A stretch of DNA of 64,000 bases from Moraxella sp. K1664 (lineage in GTDB: Bacteria; Pseudomonadota; Gammaproteobacteria; Pseudomonadales; Moraxellaceae). Within the stretch, counting starts at the first letter, position 1; the number at the start of each line of letters is the position of its first letter. The stretch spans positions 2,294,001 through 2,358,000 of the forward strand of contig NZ_CP155576.1 in NCBI RefSeq assembly GCF_039693965.1, read 5' to 3'. The notes under the pieces were generated by a model. It searched no databases. It was not told the origin of the DNA and worked only from the letters and a program-made list of their open reading frames with translations. A program made the position numbers and the translations under genes. Of the stretch, positions 9,950 to 17,336 are shown in pieces.

Positions 9950-10557
9950 ACTTGTTAAAATTCTTTATTGGAACTTTATTAGTTTTTAATACAACCATTT
10001 GTCTTGCTAGTGGCGGTTATTATCAGGTCATGCTAACCAATGAACAAATGGCACAGCGTCTTGATAAATATGATACGCTAAAATTTGTAAAATATTCTAA
10101 GACTTATGATAAAACAACTGGTCAATTTCATTATAACTTTCCTGATGAATTTATTTTATTCAATAATAAGGTAGAGCTTCTTAGATTAGAGTTGGGACTG
10201 AGTTATACAGACGAAGCAGATTGGCGATTATGGATGGACAGACACGATCCAAATAAAGTCAATATTATGACCAACTCAGATAAAGAAAAGATGATTATTC
10301 TTATCAGTACCATCACAGATGATAGACAAAAAGCTGAAAAATTGTTTGAGGAACTATACTCGACTTATCTAGAAAGATATGAGAAACTAAAGGATTTGCC
10401 TGAATGCAAACAATATTGCCCCATATCCGTAACGATACAATACGAAGATAAAGACATTGATTTGCGTGGCAAAATCAACGAAAGCAATATTTTACAAAAC
10501 TACCCAAAAAATCGGCATAGTATTGACATTTTTTTTATTGCTGACTATAGATATTAA
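9946..10557 (+). CDS. Periplasmic immunity protein for the PAAR-metzincin effector (copy 1)
   Basis: This 203-aa protein has a signal peptide (MNLLKFFIGTLLVFNTTICLA, cleavage near SG). It is coupled to the effector by a 4-bp ATGA overlap, the standard effector-immunity arrangement. The motif QKAEKLFEELYSTYL near residue 126 is shared with three other secreted proteins of this island. The C-terminal end (after about residue 180) differs from the paralogues and runs directly into a copy of an effector C-terminus. The end may therefore have been altered by recombination. The immunity role is inferred from position, size and export signal. Confidence 0.68.
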   Translation: MNLLKFFIGTLLVFNTTICLASGGYYQVMLTNEQMAQRLDKYDTLKFVKYSKTYDKTTGQFHYNFPDEFILFNNKVELLRLELGLSYTDEADWRLWMDRHDPNKVNIMTNSDKEKMIILISTITDDRQKAEKLFEELYSTYLERYEKLKDLPECKQYCPISVTIQYEDKDIDLRGKINESNILQNYPKNRHSIDIFFIADYRY

Positions 10558-10567
10558 TAAAGACACA

Positions 10568-10798
10568 ATGGTTTTTATGGGTAAAAATCGGACGATTTTA
10601 CACGAACTGGGACACAGCTTTGGATTGTCGCATACTTTTAGAGATGAGACAGGATTGAGATTTTCATGGGGTTATACCGACAATATCATGGACTATGAAC
10701 ATACCGAAAATGGCGATATTAATCCACACAAAGGCACTCAATGGTCTCTTTTTAAACACCATTGGGATATTATGAACAATGACAACAATCTTGAATAG
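10568..10798 (+). pseudogene. Orphan C-terminal fragment of a metzincin effector (76 aa)
   Basis: From about 10568 the frame encodes NRTILHELGHSFGLSHTF, then TDNIMDYEH and WSLFKHHWDIMNNDNN. This is the zinc-binding helix, Met-turn and extreme C-terminus of a metzincin like that at 8111-9949, but without the PAAR, the middle domain or the rest of the catalytic domain. Nucleotide similarity to 9740-9800 is visible (cggacgattttaca...gggaca). It is directly followed by a second immunity gene. I read it as a displaced effector tip carried in with that immunity gene. It can hardly be an active protease alone. Confidence 0.75.
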
Positions 10799-10808
10799 GA
10801 GCAATCTG

Positions 10809-11405
10809 ATGAAATATGTCCATCTATTATGTGTTTTTGTGCTCTGTGTTTATTCACAAATAAGTTACGCTGGTCGTTATCTCCCTATATTTTTAACTGA
10901 TTTGGAGCTTGTAGAACGCATTGAAAAATACGATGATAAAAAGTTTATTGACTATCGCTTGATAAGCGGTTCAAATTATTATTTTGATGAGCATTATGTG
11001 TCACCTGATATCCCTTTTAGTGTTGGGCTACGATACTTTTTTCTTGGATATTTTGAACACTCAAAGGTGGTAAATAGTGGCGGTCGTATTCCGCAGGAGT
11101 TTTCATTGTTTTATGATAAAGACCCTGAGGAGCATCTAATATTTGATTTTGAAAAAGACAGAGTTATTACCTTAATTAAGATTGCTACCGATAACGAGAA
11201 AGAGGCTGAGGCTATTTTTTATAAACTATATCGTGATTTTTTAAGTCAAACCAAGCAAGAATGTCATGATTATTGGTGTTATATCGGCTCCCAATATATT
11301 TATGACGATATTATTATTAATTTTCACGGTAGATTACAGGGGCATGATAAAGATGTCAATACTGGAATTTATTGGATGGATATTAAGAGAATGTCAGAGC
11401 GATGA
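10809..11405 (+). CDS. Secreted immunity protein, metzincin-effector family (copy 2)
   Basis: ATG 10809 is chosen because AGGAGC lies 9 nt upstream and a clean signal peptide follows (MKYVHLLCVFVLCVYSQISYA). The product is 198 aa and related to copy 1: FLTDLELVERIEKYDDKKFI matches LTNEQMAQRLDKYDTLKFV, and KEAEAIFYKLYRDFL matches the family helix motif. The middle portions differ. It overlaps nothing upstream but starts only 10 bp after the orphan effector tip. It is a probable orphan immunity gene giving protection against a related, non-self effector. Confidence 0.65.
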   Translation: MKYVHLLCVFVLCVYSQISYAGRYLPIFLTDLELVERIEKYDDKKFIDYRLISGSNYYFDEHYVSPDIPFSVGLRYFFLGYFEHSKVVNSGGRIPQEFSLFYDKDPEEHLIFDFEKDRVITLIKIATDNEKEAEAIFYKLYRDFLSQTKQECHDYWCYIGSQYIYDDIIINFHGRLQGHDKDVNTGIYWMDIKRMSER

Positions 11406-11408
11406 TTA

Positions 11409-11483
11409 TGCTCACTTTTTAAATGGCAATGGGACATCATCCAAAACGACAAAAGCATCCAAAAAGGTCAATCATATGTTTAA
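11409..11483 (+). pseudogene. Second orphan effector C-terminus (24 codons)
   Basis: Immediately after the stop of the copy 2 immunity gene, the same frame reads CSLFKWQWDIIQNDKSIQKG and ends at TAA 11481-11483. This matches the terminal residues of the VgrG1-linked metzincin (WSLFKWQWEILRKDSSISYK). It has no start codon and is too short to be a gene. It marks the junction of another recombined effector-immunity unit. Confidence 0.7.
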
Positions 11484-11595
11484 ATCTTTGTTAGTATTTT
11501 TGACAATCATAGCATTAACACAAAACGCTTATGCTCTAACCGAAGAGTCGCTTTGCAAGCTATCTTCTTATATCAAAATTCTTAAATACAAATAA
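11476..11595 (+). pseudogene. Truncated third immunity gene (signal peptide only)
   Basis: ATG 11476 overlaps the preceding effector-tip stop and opens a 39-aa frame: MFKSLLVFLTIIALTQNAYA (signal peptide), then about 19 residues and a stop at 11595. The position, 8-bp overlap and export signal are what a third immunity gene of the series would have, but the mature domain is missing. I infer the broken end of the array. Downstream, 11596-11758 is AT-rich with no recognisable gene. Confidence 0.55.
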
Positions 11596-11758
11596 TGAAA
11601 ATTTTTAATTTTACATGAGTTGAGGTGTGGTTTTGGTTTAGTAATTGCTTATTTGTTTGAGAGCTAAAATAAGATTATTGGAGTAGAAAAGTTGTAAGAT
11701 TCTACTATTTGCACAGAGTAAAGATGGATAGCATTACAGATTATATGTTTATGGTTTT

Positions 11759-12175
11759 TTATCTCTTTAAATACAGGAATAATAAACTATTCATAATGAA
11801 TAATATCTGGAATGTTATCCAAATAAGAAAATGATTGTTATGACAATAAATAATCGATGACCATATCATATTCCAGACAGTTGAACTTTCTACAAATAAA
11901 AATATAAGATATTGACATGCAAAGTAAACAGAAAATAAAAAGGCATATCCAATTTTATTTCTCACTGGGGATAAAAATAGTGCGAAGAAAAAAGTAACTA
12001 TAGCCAATAATTTAAATGCGACATCATCATCTCCTCCTGCACCATTAATTTGATATAAATACATTATTGAGTATTTATCATATCCAAAACAAATTTTATC
12101 ATATTTAATAAAAAGTAAGGGAAATGCTGATAAAAACAGACATAGTTTTGATGTTATCAAAAAAAGTTTTGGCAT
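11759..12175 (-). CDS. Small membrane protein, last gene of a minus-strand effector cassette
   Basis: This 138-aa protein is very hydrophobic, with about four predicted membrane segments (around residues 5-24, 52-72, 75-96, 112-134). I do not recognise it. It lies at the 3' end of the cassette containing the Cys-protease-like effector (12682-13529) and the small gene at 12224-12680. A second, membrane-bound immunity protein is plausible from position but unproven. Low-GC composition like the rest of the cassettes. Confidence 0.5.
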   Translation of the reverse strand: MPKLFLITSKLCLFLSAFPLLFIKYDKICFGYDKYSIMYLYQINGAGGDDDVAFKLLAIVTFFFALFLSPVRNKIGYAFLFSVYFACQYLIFLFVESSTVWNMIWSSIIYCHNNHFLIWITFQILFIMNSLLFLYLKR

Positions 12176-12223
12176 GAGAATTTCTATTTATGGTTAATTA
12201 GATGAATAATATATTTTATCCGC

Positions 12224-12680
12224 CTATTCCAACACTTCAATAGTATATGTTTTTTCAAATTCTTTGCCAACAAACATACTGCCATAAGTACTCCCTGTTA
12301 ATTTGATGGTAATTGGTTTTAGTTCAGACGGAGTGCCTGTAATAGTTAAGTTTGAGTAATCTGTTCTATAAACAGGTTTATTATATATGTCTTTATGGCT
12401 TTCATACACTTTCGGCTCTACCATAATATCTTCATTTGAAACTTGTATGTCAACCGTTTCCTCTATAATGGCGGCTTCTATCTCAATTTTTGCATAATAA
12501 GGTTGATTGAGATGTGCTTTGGGTAATTCTTGGGTTACAAAATGTGGACGATTAGCAAAATGCGATGAGACTTTAAACATAATAATTAAAAAAAACAATC
12601 AAAAATACTATGGTTGCCAAAAACCACAATGCCACTTTCTCCCATAATGCCATATTTTGCCATAACGCTGTCTTTTTCAT
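12224..12680 (-). pseudogene. Membrane-anchored immunity candidate, frameshifted in an A8/T8 tract
   Basis: The start at 12680 (AAAAGGG RBS inside the end of the upstream gene; TGA of that gene is one base away) gives MKKTALWQNMALWEKVALWF then a membrane segment. On the coding strand a T8 run (genomic A8, 12588-12595) then puts translation out of frame and stops it a few codons later. With seven T the frame joins MFKVSSHFANRPHFV... and ends at 12224, giving a protein of about 150 aa with one N-terminal TM and a beta-rich exported domain. It sits where the immunity gene of the neighbouring effector should be. Either a broken gene or an on/off homopolymer switch. Confidence 0.6.
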
Positions 12681-12681
12681 G

Positions 12682-13529
12682 TCATACCCTTTTTACAATA
12701 AAAGCGGTTTTATGGTAGAGCATAAATTTATTAAGTGGCAAATTTGACTGAATAGACCAATTGTTCTTGCCCCAAGAAAATACCGTCAAGTGCACTATGT
12801 CTGTCAATTTAGTATTTAAATCAATGGCATTTTTTCCACTTCGCAATAAACTTGTCCATACTACCCAATGCTCTGGAATGACACCAAAGGCAGAATTGCC
12901 TTTTTGTAGTAATTCTGTATTGATTAAAGAGATAACATAATAATCTTGCTTGGTGAAATAAGCATTTAATTGAATATAATTTGCCAAAGTGTCTAATTCA
13001 TATGTTTCAATGTGCTTAAAGCCAATTTTTTCCAACCAACCTATTAATTCATGAGGAAGGGTTATTCCTGCAGTCTCATCATCGGGCGATTTGTAGCGTA
13101 TTCTTTTATTAAAGGTATCTCTTAAACTAGCTAAAGTCATCCAATCCAGTCCTAATATTTTGGGTTCATTATTGGCTTTAAAATAGCTGGTAGGATGTTT
13201 GGTTGCGTTCGATGGTTTAAGTTGTATTGATTTGATGTTTGCTACACCATGGTACCACAGACTCCAAACAAGACTTTTGTAGGTATTTTTATCCACTAAT
13301 AGTAAAAAATAAAAAAATACAGCAGGACCACACAAAGAGGATAAGCCCTGGTCAGGAACCTCTCTACCCTCCAGCCTCTCCCTTAACGCCCTTCAATTAC
13401 ATTCCAAGCAAAAGGATCTAACTGGTCGCCAATGCCGTGCTCGTGTGCGATAAACGGTCTATTGCAAATGGTTTGAGTGATAACTGGTGTGCCAGTACCA
13501 GCAGAGGTGCAGGTAGTTTTATCACTCAT
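12682..13529 (-). pseudogene. Papain/C39-like cysteine-peptidase T6SS effector, one-base frameshift
   Basis: ATG 13529 (8-bp overlap with the end of the PAAR stub) starts MSDKTTCTSAGTGTPVITQ... PFAWNVIEG. Near 13388-13391 one G appears to be missing from a G run. With it, the frame continues ALRERLEGREVPDQGLSSLCGPAVFFY and on to 12682. CGPAVFF looks like the nucleophile Cys at a helix start, and EHWVVW about 130 residues later looks like the catalytic His, the pattern of papain-like/C39-type peptidases or amidases. About 282 aa if repaired. The role as a peptidoglycan amidase or protease toxin is inference. As it stands the gene is broken. Confidence 0.6.
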
Positions 13530-13890
13530 TATTCATCTCCTTATTTTGCCAGTCCAAGTCCAGTTTAATTTCATAATCATCAGGTGAATCTGTAAAAAAG
13601 TGTGGGGTTTGACCATTTTCATCCGTTCTGCCTGAATGTATCTTACCTGTCTTTTTGTTTTTGGCGGTATATGAGACATTAGCATAAGGATAGCCATCAT
13701 CATCTACAAAGCGTACTGAGGTGCTATAGGTGCTGGGTGTTTGAGTTGGACTTTCTTTTAGTTGAATAGCACTTATTGCCATGCCCTGCGAACTGACTTT
13801 TTCTTTAAAACTCATCTGCGAATGCACAAGCTTTGGCGGTGGATTACATTTACATAGACATAGGTCGTCATTTAGGGCAGACCAAGCCAT
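13522..13890 (-). pseudogene. PAAR stub with adaptor tail, lacking the PAAR N-terminus
   Basis: The frame starts at ALNDDLCLCKCNPPPKLVHSQMSFKE, the C-terminal half of the PAAR tip, and continues with a beta-rich domain (VRFVDDDGYPYANVSY... GRTDENGQTPHFFTD). Upstream, only a frameshifted trace of VNG is left, and the first 60 or so PAAR residues are absent. The ATG at 13890 is probably not a real start. The stop overlaps the effector ATG by 8 bp. This is a displaced end of a PAAR-adaptor gene carried with its effector. It resembles the intact PAAR at 16724-17275. Confidence 0.65.
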
Positions 13891-13930
13891 TTACTTTAAC
13901 AGCCGTAGATTATTGCTAGATTTATTAAAA

Positions 13931-14371
13931 TCAATCAAGACCATCATCTTTTAAACAGTTTTTTATGTTTTTCCCATAAAAAACTTTTTTGTTATTAATG
14001 CAAAAATCAAATCCAGAAAATCCATGACCCCCAAGCTCATATTGATATAACATAAAATGATAAATTTTTTTATCATGAATCATGGAGGGGTAATTTTCAA
14101 TGGTTAATTTTGATACTTTTTTCCCCAAGCCTTGCGAATAAACGGTTTGGCTATCATAACCAATATCAAGACCACTTGCATAACCTTCCTGAATCTCAAA
14201 GACTAAATCGTTTTGCTCAATAATTGCATTTTTTAATGAATTATTTTTGACAAGGTCTTTGTCTTGAGACATGATATGACTTATCCATAACATCAAACCA
14301 ATCACCATAACAAAAAAACATAACATAAAAACAGCAATTGCCTTTATGAATTTTTCTACCCTTTCCATCAT
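13931..14371 (-). CDS. Membrane-anchored immunity candidate for the HExxH effector
   Basis: ATG 14371 (a second ATG follows directly) is preferred to the TTG at 14389, because AGGA lies about 9 nt upstream and the TTG would overlap the effector end. The protein has one N-terminal membrane segment (FIKAIAVFMLCFFVMVIGLMLW) and an extracytoplasmic domain of about 110 residues. It follows the zincin effector by 7 bp. The immunity function is inferred from position and topology. No known family recognised. Confidence 0.55.
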   Translation of the reverse strand: MMERVEKFIKAIAVFMLCFFVMVIGLMLWISHIMSQDKDLVKNNSLKNAIIEQNDLVFEIQEGYASGLDIGYDSQTVYSQGLGKKVSKLTIENYPSMIHDKKIYHFMLYQYELGGHGFSGFDFCINNKKVFYGKNIKNCLKDDGLD

Positions 14372-14378
14372 ACCAGTC

Positions 14379-15020
14379 CTAAGCGCCAATTGCTTGCTTT
14401 ACTTTTTCTTCATAAAGTCGAATCACTGCATCCAAATTTCTAGCCCTGACATTAGTTTCAAAATTTTTTGTTATCATTAAGTCGGGGTTTCTTTTAAATT
14501 TCAATGCCCAGTAATCAGCTATGATTTCTGCCTGAGATTCCATGTTGTAATCTGACAACTTGGACTTAATTGTCACAATATTAGAGACCGATTTATTCTG
14601 AGAAGTTTGCATTTTAATCACCTTGCTTCCAAATGTTTGGTGAATGTTGTATAAATAAGGGTTAGTGTCATTAAGACGAGCACAAGTATGTATTTTAGCA
14701 CCTATCAAACGCACCCACATGCCCTTACGGCTTTGCCAGACATGAGCCATCTCATGGATGAATAAGTGCTTCATGCTATCGCTATCAAGAGCATAATTTT
14801 CTCTATATACCTTTTTTGCTGGATATAAATTGCCATTGGGTGTTACGATGGTTTCTTCTTGTTGATTAGGTAGGTAATCAACCTTAAATACTTTAACTGC
14901 TTGATACTTAATGGTTTCACCAAATATTAATCTTGCCAAGGCTATTTCTTCTGCCGTTAAATCTCTGCTTGGTATGTTAATGATTAGCTTGTCACCACTT
15001 TTATTGATTGGTATGCCCAT
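14379..15020 (-). CDS. HExxH zincin, Vgr-related T6SS effector
   Basis: This 213-aa protein contains HEMAHVWQ near residue 89 and, about 75 residues later, YNMESQAEIIADYWAL. That is HExxH with a downstream Glu as third zinc ligand, as in gluzincins. This pair of motifs is typical of proteins annotated as Vgr-related or Rhs-associated zinc peptidases next to vgrG/PAAR genes. It directly abuts the adaptor tail of the PAAR stub (ends 15021) and precedes a membrane-anchored immunity candidate. It is predicted as a T6SS cargo peptidase. The substrate is unknown. It looks intact. Confidence 0.68.
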   Translation of the reverse strand: MGIPINKSGDKLIINIPSRDLTAEEIALARLIFGETIKYQAVKVFKVDYLPNQQEETIVTPNGNLYPAKKVYRENYALDSDSMKHLFIHEMAHVWQSRKGMWVRLIGAKIHTCARLNDTNPYLYNIHQTFGSKVIKMQTSQNKSVSNIVTIKSKLSDYNMESQAEIIADYWALKFKRNPDLMITKNFETNVRARNLDAVIRLYEEKVKQAIGA

Positions 15021-15400
15021 TTAGTTGTCTCCATCTTGCGAGAAAAACAGCTCTAAATCCGTAATTTCTGTTTCTATATCGCTATAGAAAATATCTGTAT
15101 TACCTTCATCATCAAGCTCTCCTTCGTATGTTATACCATCTATCTTTAATCTATATCTCAAAAATGGGGTAATATCATTATTTATTTCTCCAAAGTCGAA
15201 CTTAATGCGTTTATCAAAAATTTTTGAACCACTCTTTTCCTTGTGATTCTTGGGCTGAGTGTTATAGCCATCATCAACCACTTCCCTAAAACTCGTCTGC
15301 GAATTCACCAGCTTTGGCGATGGAGTGCATTTACATAGACATAGGTCGTCATGCAGGGCTAGCGTTTGCCGTTTACTTTAGTGGAAAGTCTGTCTTGTTT
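15021..15400 (-). pseudogene. PAAR stub with adaptor tail (second copy), frameshifted
   Basis: Reading leftwards, traces of RLSTKVNG (about 15370-15400) are followed after a one-base frameshift and stop by ALHDDLCLCKCTPSPKLVNSQTSFREV. An adaptor domain follows (YRLKIDGITYEGELDDEGNTDIFYSD) that ends at 15021, one base before the HExxH effector start. The first 50-60 PAAR residues are absent. It has no own start codon, and a GTG at 15308 lies inside the motif. It belongs to the same class of displaced PAAR ends as 13522-13890. Confidence 0.65.
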
Positions 15401-15643
15401 CTAAGTTAAAATTCGCTTTATATTTTATCTGTAATAAAGATAATTTATTTATGCAATCTGATACACAAGACTAAAATAATCCTTCATAAAACTATTAAAC
15501 AATTTTAACAATTTATTTTTTTACACCTTAATACCAAATACTTTCAAATGGATTTAAATAAATAGTCTTCTTCCAAACATTTCATTATAAGAATTTCAAT
15601 AATGAATTCTTAATACAATCTAAGAATTTATCATAAAATATAG
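15401..15643. other. AT-rich non-coding stretch between cassettes
   Basis: Very AT-rich sequence between the displaced PAAR stub and the immunity gene ending at 15644. I see no gene, RNA or clear terminator. Short A/T homopolymers abound. It is probably the scar of the recombination that brought in the stub cassette. Confidence 0.4.
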
Positions 15644-15988
15644 TCACTTATATATATTATCCACCACTCCTTTGTATACAATAATTTCTCTTTTATCAAA
15701 ACCAACAACAATATTACTTTCAATGCCGTAATACCAAATGGCAATACTATGTATATTATTTTTATCAAAATCATCACAGCTAACCATAGATAAAACCAGA
15801 CAATCATTTTTATCATATATTAGATCTGGATGTCCCAATCTATCTATAGCTGTATGCATATTATCACCTAAATTATTTACAATGAGATAAGGTTCAAATA
15901 TTATATATAGCATCAAAATAAATACAATTAAAAATATCAAAATAATTAATTTATCCGCAATTTTCTCTACTTTGGTTTTTCTAATCAC
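15644..15988 (-). CDS. Membrane-anchored immunity candidate for effector 15981-16727
   Basis: The start is GTG 15988, overlapping the effector stop by 8 bp. AAGGAG lies about 9 nt upstream. The 114-aa product has one membrane segment (LIILIFLIVFILMLYIIF) followed by a periplasmic domain with two Cys (NDCLVLSMVSCDD). The tight overlap and topology suggest immunity to an effector acting in the periplasm or at the membrane. Family not recognised. Confidence 0.55.
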   Translation of the reverse strand: MIRKTKVEKIADKLIILIFLIVFILMLYIIFEPYLIVNNLGDNMHTAIDRLGHPDLIYDKNDCLVLSMVSCDDFDKNNIHSIAIWYYGIESNIVVGFDKREIIVYKGVVDNIYK

Positions 15989-16727
15989 ACAATCTCTCCT
16001 TGTAATTTTCTAAACCGTACACAGCGGCATCATGACCAGCATTATTTCCAGAAAAATCATTTAAAATATCTTTAAAGTATCCGTCCACTCCAGATTTGCT
16101 ATGATATGCGGAAAAAACACTACCAATATAAATGTAACCAGTAAGAAAACTCCAAGCTAAAAATCCAGTAAAAGGATCCACTGTTCTTCTATATCTATAC
16201 TGCACCAAGAAATACTGTAAATCAACCCCGTCTGTCGTATTAGGGTGAATACCCAAACTCCTAATATAGGATTGTTCATCACCTATTTCATTGCTGTAAA
16301 AATCCGGAGGGTTATCAAAAGTCCAAATACTTCTATTTTTTATAAATAAATCCAATGCTTCACAAAATGAAACTTTTTTTAATGATGTAGTTGGTGCTAT
16401 AGGCTTATTATACCCAACAGAAATGATGGTTTTGTTCATAGAAATTTCTCCATACTTTACTTTTACTTCATAAGCATTATCATTATATTTCCCATTCATT
16501 GTTGGCATAACAAATATTTTATCTATCAAATCATTACCTATATATATTTCAAACCAAACAATATCAAAATAATCTGCATTATACACCTTACTACAGCCAT
16601 TATCATCAAATACACCGTTATAAGACTTAGATTTTTTAAAAAACACCAATCTATATTTCAGCATTTTTCTAATTTTTTCGGATTTTGATGTAACTTTAAT
16701 TCTAACAGTAAAATTTTTTTCACTCAC
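15981..16727 (-). CDS. Unknown T6SS effector downstream of PAAR
   Basis: The 248-aa protein overlaps the PAAR gene by 4 bp and its putative immunity gene by 8 bp. The N-terminal half is beta-rich and repeats the adaptor pattern (KYRLVFFKKSKSYNGVFDDNGCS) seen at the ends of PAAR and VgrG proteins here. The C-terminal half (about 120-248) contains hydrophobic patches (LAWSFLTGYIYIGSVFSAYH) and ends with GNNAGHDAAVYGLENYKERLCD. I do not recognise a toxin family. A membrane-active or periplasmic activity is possible given the hydrophobic segment and the membrane-anchored partner. Confidence 0.55.
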   Translation of the reverse strand: MSEKNFTVRIKVTSKSEKIRKMLKYRLVFFKKSKSYNGVFDDNGCSKVYNADYFDIVWFEIYIGNDLIDKIFVMPTMNGKYNDNAYEVKVKYGEISMNKTIISVGYNKPIAPTTSLKKVSFCEALDLFIKNRSIWTFDNPPDFYSNEIGDEQSYIRSLGIHPNTTDGVDLQYFLVQYRYRRTVDPFTGFLAWSFLTGYIYIGSVFSAYHSKSGVDGYFKDILNDFSGNNAGHDAAVYGLENYKERLCD

Positions 16728-17275
16728 AATATCACCTCTTCAAAAAAATGTATCTCAAAAGTTTCTTCTTTGTCCTTAGTTAACACTTCTGTTAAACCAC
16801 ATTTATCAGTCAATCCTTTTAAGATAGTACCGGTATTAGATACAGCAATATAATAAATACCAAAAATTGGGGAACCACTTACACTATCAATGCACTGAAA
16901 TTGCAACTGATAATTATCATCTATAATAAAATTATCTTTTTGGATCAATGCCTCATTATTTATTGTGCGATTGCTATTATTCTCAATCACCTCCTTAAAA
17001 CTCGTCTGCGAATTCACCAGCTTTGGCGGTGGAGTGCATTTGCATAGACATAGGTCGTCATTTAGGGCGGGCATTCGTCCATTTACTTTGGTGGAGAGTC
17101 TGCCTTGGTCTGGTGCAATCTTACCCATGGATTGACAAGCAGGACACCAAACATCATCGCCGATATAGCTTTGTTCTTTACCATAGACTTTAAAAGATAG
17201 GGTATTGGTGGTTTTTTGGACGACACCGCCTACGGTGGTGGTGTCACCCTCTAGGATGTAGTAACGCACAGTCAT
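16724..17275 (-). CDS. PAAR spike-tip protein with C-terminal adaptor domain
   Basis: This 183-aa protein is intact. The N-terminal PAAR tip (1-100) carries GDDVWCPACQSMGKI, RLSTKVNGRMPALNDD and LCLCKCTPPPKLVNS. A C-terminal beta domain (about 130-183) has the recurring G-x-L-x-G-x-T-D-x-x-G pattern (GTILKGLTDKCGL). PAAR proteins sharpen the VgrG spike and carry effectors. The adaptor domain probably docks the separately encoded effector 15981-16727, with which it overlaps by 4 bp (ATGA). It is expressed downstream of tssC, beyond a hairpin. Confidence 0.8.
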   Translation of the reverse strand: MTVRYYILEGDTTTVGGVVQKTTNTLSFKVYGKEQSYIGDDVWCPACQSMGKIAPDQGRLSTKVNGRMPALNDDLCLCKCTPPPKLVNSQTSFKEVIENNSNRTINNEALIQKDNFIIDDNYQLQFQCIDSVSGSPIFGIYYIAVSNTGTILKGLTDKCGLTEVLTKDKEETFEIHFFEEVIL

Positions 17276-17303
17276 GATTTATTTCACTCACACAAAAACA
17301 AAA

Positions 17304-17328
17304 TAGCAACCCCAAAGCAGGGTTGCTA
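17304..17328 (-). terminator. Hairpin between tssC and the PAAR cassette
   Basis: Inverted arms TAGCAACCC (17304-17312) and GGGTTGCTA (17320-17328) with an 8-nt loop are followed, on the minus strand, by a T-rich run TTTTGTTTTTG. It lies just after tssC and before PAAR. This fits an intrinsic terminator or attenuator that would reduce cassette expression relative to the sheath genes. Confidence 0.7.
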
Positions 17329-17336
17329 GATACTCA

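Noticed and set aside
14371-14389. TTG start at 14389 for the immunity candidate
   Set aside because: It would overlap the effector's end and add a non-conserved hexapeptide. ATG 14371 has a better-placed AGGA.
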